Below, one piece after another: positions 24,406 through 33,008 of a stretch of DNA of 34,516 nucleotides; within the stretch, counting starts at the first letter, position 1, and every line of letters starts with the position of its first letter. The notes beneath the pieces were generated by a model. It saw nothing but the letters and a program-made list of their open reading frames with translations, was not told the origin of the DNA and did not search any database. The stretch comes from JAVBMJ01 sp031552535 (GTDB lineage Bacteria; Bacteroidota; Bacteroidia; Bacteroidales; Rikenellaceae). Location of the stretch: assembly GCA_031552535.1 (NCBI GenBank), contig JAVBMJ010000046.1:1-34516 (forward strand), in the 5' to 3' direction. Both the position numbers and the translations under genes were made by a program.

Positions 24406-25182
24406 TCAAAAGACGCGATGCGTCCGATGGGCAACGATTAGCACAGGGTTGTAGGTCAGCGGCAACCGGCCATGGCCTGAGCCGGCGAAATGAGCGGTAT
24501 AATCGTGCTCGAACTCCACGAGACGGCCCTTGGTCCATGGAGTAACGGAAAGCGAGTTGACCCCCGTGGCACGTATATGGTGTAGCACCTCAAGCGGGGT
24601 GTCGAACCAAAGCGTATGGCTATAGTCGTGAAAATATTCGACACTGAAGCCATTACGTTGCATAATGGTTCTGAGTTGCGGTTCATCGTGGTATTCGAGG
24701 CCCTGACCCGTGAGACGCAATATCTCGACAAAATTGCCGGGTCCGAAAGTCGACAAGGCCAACATCGCCCCCGGCCTCATAGCCTGCGACGCCCTCCGGA
24801 CAAAACGGCTCAAGTCACCAAACCACTGCACGGTAGAGGCCGATGCCACGATGTCCGGAGCGTCGGGAAACGGGAGCTCCTCGGCGTCACCCCACAGGTA
24901 GCAGGCATCGAGGCCGCCAGTCAGAGGATCGAGAAACGGGGCGGCGGCAGGCGACAGGTCGTTGAACACCCAGCGCGTGAGAGGATACTCCTCCACCAAA
25001 TGACGCGTGAGGAAACCTGTGCCGGCTCCCACCTCATAGCCCGACAGGAACGGCATGCGGCGGTGCGAGGCTATGGCAGAGGCCAATTGCCCGCAAATCT
25101 GCTGCTGGACATGCGCCAATGCGTTATAGTGCTCGAAATTAGCCTCGAACCGCCTCTGTATTAATTTTTTATCGGTCGTCAA
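24406..25182 (-). CDS. bioC: Malonyl-ACP O-methyltransferase BioC
   Basis: BioC methylates malonyl-ACP with SAM, disguising it so that fatty acid synthase can build the pimeloyl moiety of biotin. I take the start as TTG at 25182, which overlaps the bioG stop in the four bases TTGA and gives a 258-residue protein (E. coli BioC has 251). The longer open frame to 25257 would run 75 bases into bioG with no homology support. Class I methyltransferase motif I is YEVGAGTGFLTRHL (VGAGTG at 51-56), preceded by the BioC-typical RRFEANFEHYNALAHVQQQI. Further blocks are FNDLSP, DIVASASTVQWFGDL and ALSTFGPGNFVEI. bioG-bioC form a translationally coupled pair, and no bioA, B, D or F is in the window. Confidence 0.9.
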   Translation of the reverse strand: MTTDKKLIQRRFEANFEHYNALAHVQQQICGQLASAIASHRRMPFLSGYEVGAGTGFLTRHLVEEYPLTRWVFNDLSPAAAPFLDPLTGGLDACYLWGDAEELPFPDAPDIVASASTVQWFGDLSRFVRRASQAMRPGAMLALSTFGPGNFVEILRLTGQGLEYHDEPQLRTIMQRNGFSVEYFHDYSHTLWFDTPLEVLHHIRATGVNSLSVTPWTKGRLVEFEHDYTAHFAGSGHGRLPLTYNPVLIVAHRTHRVF

Positions 25183-25826
25183 ATCATCCTCGTTATTGCC
25201 GTTTCGTCCCCGAACGGATAATGGGGCAAAGGTAACACTTCCGCCCGCTCCAGCCAATAATTTTCGAGGTTTTCGCGCGGGAAAATCTCATCGCCGGCTC
25301 CTATTACGGCACGGTCCCACGCTATCGAAGGAGAGTAGGGCCGCTGCGACTCCACAGCCAGTATTTCGAGTTCGTCGATCAGTTCCGCGACCGGGCGCAC
25401 CGGAAATTGCGGTGCCAGGTGATCGTACCACACCCCGTAGGTGCGCCTCAGGAATTCGTCCATCCCTCCCGCCCGGAATCCGCGCAGAGTCACCGCCATG
25501 CGCCGCGGGTCGATGCCATAGCGCCTGTCTACCGGAAACGGCGAACCGCAAAAGGCCACGGCACTGTCGGGGAGCATCTCCGGCGGAAGGTCGCATAGCG
25601 CCTGTTCAGCCGCCCACACCCCGAACGACCACCCCGCGACGACGACCCTGCTGTAACCCGTCATGTCGTTGCGGGATAAAGGTTCGATAGAGCGGTAGTC
25701 GCTCAGGCACAGCACGTCGCACCCCGCAGGGCGTATATGTTCCACTATCCCGGGGCCCGCGCCCCAGCCCAGAAAAAGCACGATCAGTGCGGGGTTGCCG
25801 TCGCATACGATCCAATCTCTTTGCAT
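25179..25826 (-). CDS. bioG: Pimeloyl-ACP methyl ester esterase BioG
   Basis: BioG is an alpha/beta-hydrolase that removes the methyl group from pimeloyl-ACP methyl ester, ending chain growth in biotin precursor synthesis. It is the counterpart of E. coli BioH. The 215-residue product has the BioG-type FLGWGAG near the N-terminus, the nucleophile elbow GWSFGVWAA with Ser67, a late aspartate (Asp179 in GAGDEIFPREN), and the catalytic His202 in LPLPHYPF. BioG proteins are of this size. The stop overlaps the TTG start of bioC, fitting their consecutive roles. Upstream lies R1 copy A4 and no recognisable promoter. Confidence 0.9.
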   Translation of the reverse strand: MQRDWIVCDGNPALIVLFLGWGAGPGIVEHIRPAGCDVLCLSDYRSIEPLSRNDMTGYSRVVVAGWSFGVWAAEQALCDLPPEMLPDSAVAFCGSPFPVDRRYGIDPRRMAVTLRGFRAGGMDEFLRRTYGVWYDHLAPQFPVRPVAELIDELEILAVESQRPYSPSIAWDRAVIGAGDEIFPRENLENYWLERAEVLPLPHYPFGDETAITRMI

Positions 25827-25882
25827 GGCTCTCAGAACCTGATAAAGTTCAGAAATTATTTAAATCTCCTACAAGTTTCTTA

Positions 25883-26027
25883 GGAACTGTTTGGATTTGT
25901 TAACGAGAATTTTATATCGTTTTGGATGATTTCCCACGGTGGGATGAGGCGAATAGCGGCCCCTTTTAACGAATCACACCGCGGGAAAGCTCAGAAAAGA
26001 GGATATTAATAAATTCAAAACAACTTC
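25883..26027 (+). repeat. R1 element, A subtype, decayed (copy A4)
   Basis: Ends are GGAACTGTTTGGATTTG and ATTCAAAACAACTTC, flanked by TTA at 25880-25882 and 26028-26030. At 145 bp it is shorter than the other A copies through several small deletions, for example in the ATCGTTTTGCCGATGATT region. It lies between bioG and aroC, both on the other strand, and looks like the oldest A copy. Confidence 0.78.
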
Positions 26028-26066
26028 TTAATATGCAAACGGGATAGCAGGCGAACGGACTTTGGG

Positions 26067-27050
26067 TCAAAGAGTGCCTGTGCCTTTCATATCGGCGAGC
26101 GCTATGGCCACGGCGGCCTCGACCACGACTCCGGCACGCAAGGCGATGCATGCGTCGTGGCGCCCTGCTATGCGAAGTTCTTCCATGCGGCCTTTGGAGG
26201 TGTCGAATGTGACCTGGGAAAGCGATATGCTGGGGGTGGGTTTAATAGCAGCCCTTACCACCAGAGCGTTGGAGTTGGTTATGCCGCCCGTGATACCTCC
26301 CGCGTTGTTCGACGAGGTTCTTCCCGACGCGTCGATTATCGGATCGTTGTTCTGGGAGCCGCGCATTGCGGCCGAAGCGAATCCCGCGCCGAACTCCACG
26401 CCTTTTACCGCAGGGATCGAGAACAGCAGGTGCGCCACGACACTCTCCACCGAATCGAAAAACGGTTCTCCCAATCCGGCGCACACTCCATCCGCCACAC
26501 ACTCCACAACACCTCCCACCGAATCGCCATCCCTCATTGCGTCTTCCACCACCTCCGAAAAACGTTCTCCGTCGCTGCATCCGCCCACTTCGACGAGACG
26601 CGACGAAATAGCCACACCGTCGAGCATCTTTTTCGCCACCACCCCGGCGGCCACAAGTCCGAGTGTGACCCTGCCCGAAAAATGTCCTCCCCCGCGCGGG
26701 TCGTTCCATCCGCCATATTTCACGCGGGCGGTCCAGTCGGCATGAGACGGACGCGGATGGGCAGCCAATGCCGAGTAGTCGCCCGGACGCGTGTCTTCAT
26801 TGCGGAACATGATGGTGAGCGGCGCTCCGGTGGTGTGTCCCTCGTATATGCCCGAGACTACATGCGGTACGTCGGACTCGCGGCGCGGGGTAGTCCCGCG
26901 CTCTCCGCTGCGGCGCCTCGCAAGGTCGGCCTCGAAATCCCGCGCTTTCAACGCAAGTCCCGGCCTGACGCCGTCCACCACAACCCCCAGCGTCTCGCCA
27001 TGCGATTCGCCGAATATACTCACCCTGAATATCCGCCCGAAAGAGTTCAT
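26067..27050 (-). CDS. aroC: Chorismate synthase
   Basis: AroC converts EPSP to chorismate with reduced FMN, the last step of the shikimate pathway. The 327-residue product has GRIFRVSIFGESHG at the N-terminus, RRRSGERGTTPRRESD, PRPSHADWTARVKYG, RGGGHFSGR, ASGVPAGLGEP-like ADGVCAGLGEPFFD, MRGSQNND, SNNAGGITGGITN and AGRHDACIALRAGVVVEA. It is shorter than the roughly 355-360 residues usual for the family, mostly in the central region (about residues 145-185) and at the C-terminus, and the HFSGR form replaces the RSSAR of E. coli. All flavin- and substrate-site blocks remain, so it should be active. Its ATG overlaps the stop of the upstream transporter gene (ATGA). Confidence 0.94.
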   Translation of the reverse strand: MNSFGRIFRVSIFGESHGETLGVVVDGVRPGLALKARDFEADLARRRSGERGTTPRRESDVPHVVSGIYEGHTTGAPLTIMFRNEDTRPGDYSALAAHPRPSHADWTARVKYGGWNDPRGGGHFSGRVTLGLVAAGVVAKKMLDGVAISSRLVEVGGCSDGERFSEVVEDAMRDGDSVGGVVECVADGVCAGLGEPFFDSVESVVAHLLFSIPAVKGVEFGAGFASAAMRGSQNNDPIIDASGRTSSNNAGGITGGITNSNALVVRAAIKPTPSISLSQVTFDTSKGRMEELRIAGRHDACIALRAGVVVEAAVAIALADMKGTGTL

Positions 27051-27967
27051 TCCATCATGTTTTTATCTACCCCGAATTGTTCGCGGTCGTGGTGTTTGCC
27101 TCGCGGCTCGATATGCACGACTATGTCGTAGACGTTCTCCACCGACTCGCGTATGCTCTTCTCCACCTGGTCGGCAATGCGGTGCGCTTCGTTGAGCGTG
27201 ATGTTGCCGTCGGCTTCCACATCGAGGTCTATCATATACATCGCGCCGATCTGGCGTGAACGCACCCTGTGGGGGTTGCTCGCTCCGGGAACCCGTTCCA
27301 CAGCCTCGAATATCCTTTCATAAACCGTCTCGTCCTTCACTCCGTCCATCAGTGCCACGCTCGACTCCATGAAGATCCCGACCGACGATTTTATTATGAA
27401 CAGGCTTATAGCCAGGCCAGTAACCGTATCCAACACCGGCATATCGAGTATGAATGTGAACCCCAATCCTACGAGGACTCCCGCCGATATCAACACGTCG
27501 TTACGCATGTTGATGGCGTTGGCTTTCAGCAATGCGCTGTCCACCCTTTTCCCTTCACGGTATTGGTAAAGCGCCAGACCGAGTTTCCCTGCTATCGAAA
27601 ACAGCGTCACCCATATGGCGAGCGTACCGGGTAACTCCTTGGGCTCATCCGACACCAGACTGCCTATCGACGAAACCAGCATCTGTACCCCGGCATAGAA
27701 GATAACCAGCGACAGCACCTTTGTGGCTATACCCTCGGCCTTCTCGTAGCCGAATGCGTACTTTCGGCTCGGAGGTTTGACAACTATGCGCGCCGTGACG
27801 ATCATCAGCACCGATATGATCACATCGGTGGCCGAGTCGATCCCGTCGCCCAGCACCGCAAGGCTACCCGCCCACAAGCCCACCGCCACCTTCGACGCCG
27901 ACAACACGGCATTGCCTATCGTGCTTACCCACGATGCACGGATCAATATTTTATCTCTTTCCGACAC
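27047..27967 (-). CDS. Cation diffusion facilitator (CDF) metal transporter
   Basis: This is an inner-membrane proton-coupled exporter of divalent metal ions. The 306-residue product has six membrane helices in the first 215 residues and a cytoplasmic ferredoxin-like dimerisation domain (about 220-295). The transport site in helix 2 is Asp44/Asp48 (GIDSATD). In helix 5 it is Asn153/Asp157 (NMRND), where zinc transporters such as YiiP have His153/Asp157. Loss of this histidine argues against Zn-only specificity and recalls Mn-type CDFs, although the metal cannot be fixed from sequence. The start codon is GTG at 27967. The stop overlaps the aroC start, so the two are translationally coupled although their functions are unrelated. 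Confidence 0.92.
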   Translation of the reverse strand: MSERDKILIRASWVSTIGNAVLSASKVAVGLWAGSLAVLGDGIDSATDVIISVLMIVTARIVVKPPSRKYAFGYEKAEGIATKVLSLVIFYAGVQMLVSSIGSLVSDEPKELPGTLAIWVTLFSIAGKLGLALYQYREGKRVDSALLKANAINMRNDVLISAGVLVGLGFTFILDMPVLDTVTGLAISLFIIKSSVGIFMESSVALMDGVKDETVYERIFEAVERVPGASNPHRVRSRQIGAMYMIDLDVEADGNITLNEAHRIADQVEKSIRESVENVYDIVVHIEPRGKHHDREQFGVDKNMME

Positions 27968-28223
27968 GCTTGTCTGTTTAGATTGATGGCCCGTTCCCTG
28001 AGGAAGAGTTGTATTTTTTTGAAAAAACCATGATTCACCGCATCTTCCGGCCTTACTTTAAATCTGTATAGCTTCTCTCCCGGCACAGACGCGGACTCGT
28101 CGGACTGTGGCTACGAGTGCACGGATGTCGGATAAATCAATATCTGGATACACTATGCGCAGGTTCTTCCACACCGGCATACCTAAACCCGTTCCTGCAC
28201 GTCGACATACCGAAAAAGAAAAT

Positions 28224-29504
28224 TTAGACATTTCCTTTGTCCGCCCCGGCCCTCAATTTATCGAGGTCGGCCCAGAATGCGGGATATGACTTGGCCACCG
28301 CCCCTGCTCCCCCGATGATAATGCCGCCTTCGCTACGCAAACCCAATATGGCCAGCGCCATGGCTATCCTGTGGTCATTATGGCTATCCACCGTCCCCGT
28401 CCCCACGACTCTTCCCTCGATCCGCATCAGGTCGCCATCCTCGACTTCTATCGTAATCCCCAATTTGCCGAACTCTTGCGCAATGGTCTGCGCGCGGTTA
28501 CTCTCCTTATGCACGAGCCTGTGAGCTCCCCTGATCTCCGATACCCCGTCACAGCATGCAGCGAGGGCCGCCAACGCCGGGAACAGGTCGGGGCAATGTG
28601 TGGCGTCGAACTCAAATGGGTGCAACTCCTGGCGCGACACCGTCACCGAATCGGTCGTGGTCACGATACTGGCCCCGCAACGCGACAACGCTTCGATTAT
28701 AGCGGCATCTGCCTGAGTGGAAAGCGGATTGAGGTTGCGTATCGTAACCTCGCCCGCGACAGCACCGGCCACCAGAAGGCACGACGCCCCGCTCCAATCT
28801 CCCTCGACAGTATAGTCGCACGGAGTGTATCGCTGCCCTCCTTCGATAAAAAACTCCTCATAGTCGGCATGCCCCACATTTACACCGAACCGTTCCAGCA
28901 GCAATATAGTCATATCCACATACGGTTTGCTGTTAAGGTTGCGCACCCGAAGCGTAGTATCGCCCGCAGCCAGCGGCAGGGCCATCAGCAGGCCCGACAC
29001 GAACTGCGAACTGGTCGAACCGTCGACCACCGTCTCACCACCGCGCAACGGCCCCCTGACCACTACCGGCAACATGCCGCCGTTGGAAACAACCTCCACG
29101 CCCAGATTCCGCAACGGCTCCTCGACCATCGACAGCGGGCGGCGCAATATCGACCCGCGTCCCGTAACGGTTATCGGGACATCGCACAACGACGCTATGG
29201 GGATGAACAGCCTCGCCGCAAGTCCCGACTCTCCTATATCTATAACGCTGCCCACCGGGTCGATGCCCCCACGAATGGAGTAATCCCCACCACCGAGCGG
29301 AGTTATAGCGGCACCCAGCACCGTAGCCGCGGCTATGGCGTTTTGCGCGTCGTCGCACAACTCCACATTGCGTATGTTGGATACCCCGCCGGCCAACAAC
29401 GCGGCGGCAATGGCGCGCTGCGCGTAACTTTTCGACGAAGGCGCCGTTGTGACGCCCTTCACCCCGCATTGTGATATCTTTTTTATTATTGCCGATTTAA
29501 TCAT
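28224..29504 (-). CDS. aroA: 3-phosphoshikimate 1-carboxyvinyltransferase (EPSP synthase)
   Basis: AroA transfers the enolpyruvyl group of PEP to shikimate-3-phosphate, the step before AroC. I start at the ATG at 29504 (MIKSAIIKKIS), giving 426 residues, because it brings the conserved APSSKSYAQRA lysine motif to the normal distance from the N-terminus; an ATG nine codons upstream (29531) is possible. Other family blocks are GESGLAARLF, GRGSILRRPLSMVEEPL, DGSTSSQFVSGLLMA, NSKPYVDMT, EGDWSGAS, CPDLFPALAALA (catalytic Asp), HKESNRA and SHNDHRIAMA. Many residues differ from the commonest forms (SSKSYAQR for SKSISNR, KESNR for KESDR), but all functional positions are kept. aroC is about 1.2 kb downstream on the same strand, with the CDF gene between them. 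The 256-base gap 27968-28223 shows nothing. Confidence 0.94.
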   Translation of the reverse strand: MIKSAIIKKISQCGVKGVTTAPSSKSYAQRAIAAALLAGGVSNIRNVELCDDAQNAIAAATVLGAAITPLGGGDYSIRGGIDPVGSVIDIGESGLAARLFIPIASLCDVPITVTGRGSILRRPLSMVEEPLRNLGVEVVSNGGMLPVVVRGPLRGGETVVDGSTSSQFVSGLLMALPLAAGDTTLRVRNLNSKPYVDMTILLLERFGVNVGHADYEEFFIEGGQRYTPCDYTVEGDWSGASCLLVAGAVAGEVTIRNLNPLSTQADAAIIEALSRCGASIVTTTDSVTVSRQELHPFEFDATHCPDLFPALAALAACCDGVSEIRGAHRLVHKESNRAQTIAQEFGKLGITIEVEDGDLMRIEGRVVGTGTVDSHNDHRIAMALAILGLRSEGGIIIGGAGAVAKSYPAFWADLDKLRAGADKGNV

Positions 29505-29624
29505 CTCAAAATACAAAATGTTACCGCTCACAGTATATCCGGAAGCCTCCAGCTTCTGAAACCCACGCTCCGTTCGCCGGAGATTCTCCAGGCCCGCAAC
29601 AAGGCCCTTCCACAGATTTTAACC

Positions 29625-30359
29625 CTAACGCAGCTTGAAATCCTGCCCCAGGTAGACCTGGCGAACCATCTCGTCGTTGGCAAGCTCCTCGGCCGAACCG
29701 GCCTTGAGTATCTTGCCCTCGAAAAGCAGGTAGGTGCGGTCGGTGATCGTCAGCGTCTCGTGTACGTTGTGGTCGGTGATTATAACCCCTATGTTTTTAT
29801 CCTTCAACGTACCTACTATACTCTGGATGTCTTCGACGGCAATGGGGTCGACGCCGGCGAAAGGTTCGTCCAAAAGGATGAACCGTGGATTGATAGCCAC
29901 GGCGCGGGCGATCTCGGTGCGGCGGCGTTCGCCTCCCGAAAGCTGTATCCCCAGGCTCTTGCGCACCTTCTGCAACCGGAACTCCTCGATAAGGTTCTCA
30001 AGCCTCTCCTTCTGGTACTCTTTGGTGTAGTCGGTCATTTCGAGCACCGCCTTGATGTTGTCCTCCACGCTCAGACGGCGGAACACCGAAGCCTCCTGGG
30101 CCAGGTACCCAACTCCCTTTTGCGCACGCCGGTAGACAGGCTCCGCCGTAAGGTCGATGGTCTCCTCCTCTGTCTGCAGGAAAATCTTACCTTCGTTGGG
30201 CTTTATGAGTCCCACGATCATATAAAAAGTAGTCGTTTTACCCGCCCCGTTGGGGCCCAGCAACCCTACGATCTCACCCTGTTCCACCTCAATGGAAACA
30301 TGGTCGACCACGGTACGTGTTTTATATCTTTTAACTAGATCTTTAGTGAACAGGCGCAT
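29625..30359 (-). CDS. lptB: LPS export ABC transporter ATPase LptB
   Basis: LptB is the cytoplasmic ATPase that, with LptF and LptG, extracts lipopolysaccharide from the inner membrane for transport to the cell surface. The 244-residue product has Walker A GPNGAGKTT (35-43), the Q-loop in GYLAQEASVFRRLSVEDN, the ABC signature LSGGERRR, Walker B FILLDEPFAGVDP and the switch histidine in ITDHNVHETL. LAQEASVFRRLSVEDNI is the LptB form and separates it from branched-chain amino acid ATPases (LivF/G). No lptA, C, F or G is adjacent. It is divergent from recQ with about 100 bases between the start codons. Confidence 0.95.
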   Translation of the reverse strand: MRLFTKDLVKRYKTRTVVDHVSIEVEQGEIVGLLGPNGAGKTTTFYMIVGLIKPNEGKIFLQTEEETIDLTAEPVYRRAQKGVGYLAQEASVFRRLSVEDNIKAVLEMTDYTKEYQKERLENLIEEFRLQKVRKSLGIQLSGGERRRTEIARAVAINPRFILLDEPFAGVDPIAVEDIQSIVGTLKDKNIGVIITDHNVHETLTITDRTYLLFEGKILKAGSAEELANDEMVRQVYLGQDFKLR

Positions 30360-30376
30360 CGGGGGAATATTTTTTA

Positions 30377-30384
30377 CAAAAATA
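30377..30384 (-). promoter_or_regulatory. Candidate -7 box for lptB
   Basis: On the minus strand TATTTTTG matches TAnnTTTG and lies 17 bases before the lptB ATG, giving a very short leader. The -33 region (TTC at 19 bp) is weak. It sits between the lptB start and the recQ -33 element, 1 bp from the latter. Confidence 0.5.
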
Positions 30385-30385
30385 G

Positions 30386-30414
30386 TTGAAATAACGGAAA
30401 AATGAATATCTTTA
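30386..30414 (+). promoter_or_regulatory. recQ promoter
   Basis: TTG (30386-30388), an 18-bp spacer and TATCTTTA (30407-30414), one mismatch from TAnnTTTG. The predicted leader to the recQ ATG is about 40 bases. Confidence 0.6.
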
Positions 30415-30459
30415 GGTTAGATTAGTATTGTCATACACTATATTGAACAGGTCAACGAT

Positions 30460-32655
30460 ATGATTTACAACGACAACGGATTGCTCCACGAGAAATTGCG
30501 CGAGTATTTCGGGTTCACTTCTTTCAAAGGAAACCAGCTTAAGGTCATACAGAACGTCCTTGCCGGGGAGGATACTTTCGTATTGATGCCCACCGGCGGC
30601 GGGAAATCGCTTTGTTATCAGCTGCCTGCCTTGATAATGGACGGTGTGGCCATCATCATATCGCCGCTGATCGCCCTGATGAAAAACCAGGTCGACGCCA
30701 TGCGCACGTTCAGTGCCGAGGACGGTGTGGCGCACTTCCTGAATTCGTCGCTCAACAAGGCGGCGGTGGCCAAGGTGCGCGCCGACGTGTTGTCGGGCAA
30801 GACCAAACTGTTGTTTTTCGCTCCCGAATCGCTTACCAAGGAGGATAACGTTTCGTTCCTGAGAAAGATAAAGATATCGTTCTACGCTATCGACGAGGCG
30901 CACTGCATATCGGAATGGGGTCACGACTTCCGCCCTGAATACCGCCGCATACGTCCTATTATAAATGAAATAGGGGCGGCTCCGCTGATCGCGCTCACCG
31001 CTACGGCCACCCCGAAAGTGCAGATGGACATCCAGAAAAATCTCGGCATGCTGGGAGCCACGGTGTTCAAGTCGTCGTTCAACCGCGCCAACCTCTACTA
31101 TGAGATCCGCCCCAAGAACGATGTGGTCAAAGATATAATAAAATACATCAAGCAGCACGAAGGCAAGTCTGGCATAATTTACTGCCTGAGCCGCAAGAAA
31201 GTAGAAGAGTTGACCGAGATACTTGTGGCCAACGGCGTAAAGGCCCTGACATACCATGCCGGAATGGATGCCGCCGACAGGGCCCGCAACCAGGATATGT
31301 TCCTGATGGAGGATGCCGACGTGATCGTGGCGACTATAGCCTTCGGGATGGGCATAGACAAACCTGACGTGCGCTATGTGATACATTACGATATCCCTAA
31401 GAGTCTCGAAGGTTACTACCAGGAGACGGGGCGTTCGGGGCGTGACGGCGGCGAGGGACGTTGTATCGCTTTCTACAGCTACAAGGATATACAGAAACTC
31501 GAAAAATTCATGCAGGGCAAGCCGGTAGCCGAGCAGGAGATAGGCAAACTGCTCCTGCTGGAGACCGTTTCCTATGCCGAGTCGTCGATCTGCCGCCGCA
31601 AGACCCTGTTGCACTACTTCGGCGAGACTTATACCGATGAAAATTGCGGCAACTGCGACAACTGCCTCAACCCGAAGCCCAAGATCGACGGCACCAGGCA
31701 GATGCAGCTTGCCATGCGGACTTTACAGGCCATCGGCGACAAATTCAAACTCGATTACCTGGTGGGTATACTCACAGGCAAGATGAACTCGATAATAAAA
31801 TCGTACAGCCACCATAAGCTTGAGTTTTTCGGTGCCGGGGCCGACCATAACGAACGTTTCTGGGGAGCGGTCATGCGTCAGGCGCTGATCCTGGGTCTGG
31901 TCGACAAGAATATCGAGAACTACGGCCTGCTATCGGTAAATGCCAGGGGCCTGGACTACATTGCCAATCCCTTTACCGTGACGGTGACCCTCGACCACGA
32001 CTATGACGACGAGGACCAGGAAGACGGTGCGGCACTGCCTTCGGGGAAAGGAAGCGGCGCGGCCGACGAGGAGCTTTTCTCGATGCTCAAAGACCTGCGC
32101 AGGCAGGTTGCCAAGCAGCACCAGTTGCCTCCGTTCGTCATATTCCAGGACCCTTCGCTGGAGGATATGTCGATCCATTACCCGATAACGCTCGAAGAGA
32201 TGCAGAATATCAGTGGGGTGGGAATAGGCAAGGCGCGTAAATTCGGCGAACCGTTTATCAAACTCATCAGGTCGTATGTCGACGACAAGGAGATTGTGCG
32301 TCCGCAGGATATGATAGTCAAGAGTGTCGCCGCCCGCAGCGGCAACAAGGTGTTTATCATCCAGAGCATCGACCGCAAGATGGATTTCGAGGATATAGCC
32401 CGGGCCCGCGACCTCGATTTCGACGAGCTGATGACCGAGATAGAAGCTATTGTAAATTCGGGCACCAAGCTCAATATCAATTATTATATATCGGAAGTGA
32501 TGGACGACGACAAAGCCGACGATATCTATGCCTATTTCAAAGATGATGCCCAGACCGATTCCCTGGAGGAAGCGGTGCAGGAACTTGGGCGTGACTATAC
32601 TGAAGAGGAGATCAGGCTGGTACGCATAAAATTTATGTGTGAACAGGGAAATTAA
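30460..32655 (+). CDS. recQ: ATP-dependent DNA helicase RecQ
   Basis: RecQ is a 3'-5' DNA helicase for recombination and fork repair. The 731-residue product has the SF2 helicase core: Walker A PTGGGKS (44-50), motif II DEAH at 145-148 (IDEAHCISEWGHDFRPEY) and motif VI QETGRSGRDG. Next come the RecQ zinc-binding module (CRRKTLLHYFGE...CGNCDNC), the RQC winged-helix region (about 410-505) and an HRDC domain (about 525-600, DEELFSMLKDLRRQVAKQ...ISGVGIGKARKFGEPF). E. coli RecQ ends near residue 610; here about 120 further residues follow, with an acidic helical character (EDIARARDLDFDELMTEIEAIVNSG and DAQTDSLEEAVQELG). Such a tail occurs in Bacteroidota RecQs and may be an extra winged-helix module. 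Divergent from lptB. Confidence 0.95.
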   Translation: MIYNDNGLLHEKLREYFGFTSFKGNQLKVIQNVLAGEDTFVLMPTGGGKSLCYQLPALIMDGVAIIISPLIALMKNQVDAMRTFSAEDGVAHFLNSSLNKAAVAKVRADVLSGKTKLLFFAPESLTKEDNVSFLRKIKISFYAIDEAHCISEWGHDFRPEYRRIRPIINEIGAAPLIALTATATPKVQMDIQKNLGMLGATVFKSSFNRANLYYEIRPKNDVVKDIIKYIKQHEGKSGIIYCLSRKKVEELTEILVANGVKALTYHAGMDAADRARNQDMFLMEDADVIVATIAFGMGIDKPDVRYVIHYDIPKSLEGYYQETGRSGRDGGEGRCIAFYSYKDIQKLEKFMQGKPVAEQEIGKLLLLETVSYAESSICRRKTLLHYFGETYTDENCGNCDNCLNPKPKIDGTRQMQLAMRTLQAIGDKFKLDYLVGILTGKMNSIIKSYSHHKLEFFGAGADHNERFWGAVMRQALILGLVDKNIENYGLLSVNARGLDYIANPFTVTVTLDHDYDDEDQEDGAALPSGKGSGAADEELFSMLKDLRRQVAKQHQLPPFVIFQDPSLEDMSIHYPITLEEMQNISGVGIGKARKFGEPFIKLIRSYVDDKEIVRPQDMIVKSVAARSGNKVFIIQSIDRKMDFEDIARARDLDFDELMTEIEAIVNSGTKLNINYYISEVMDDDKADDIYAYFKDDAQTDSLEEAVQELGRDYTEEEIRLVRIKFMCEQGN

Positions 32656-32853
32656 CCGGTGTCGACAGTCCTATGGCAGCTGGCGGCTGTGGGAAAATTT
32701 CACCACTCTCTGTGGGAATATTTACCGGCCGTATCAGGGCTATGATCGCAAATCGTGACGCAATCATCTTATTGGCAGCGCATTGACGGTTATGTCTTAA
32801 TGCGGTATGATTTTTTTGGAAAAAGGTTGATTATGTTATCTGTAAAAAATAAT

Positions 32854-32861
32854 TACTTTTG
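32854..32861 (+). promoter_or_regulatory. Candidate -7 box for the first outer-membrane barrel gene
   Basis: TACTTTTG matches TAnnTTTG; a TATG lies 18 bp upstream as a partial -33. It would give an unusually long leader of about 140 bases before the ATG at 33009. The rest of the 353-base gap after recQ (32656-33008) has no recognisable gene or terminator. Confidence 0.55.
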
Positions 32862-33008
32862 CGCCCGTAAGTAAACCTGATACAGATTGTTTGTCACAAA
32901 AGGGGAGCTGTTTGCATCTTAGAGGGTATGTCTGGAATATTACCTTAAAGAGTATTAGCGGAATATTGAGGATAGCCCCTTTAAAAGTAATGCCAAAACA
33001 GAGAAATT

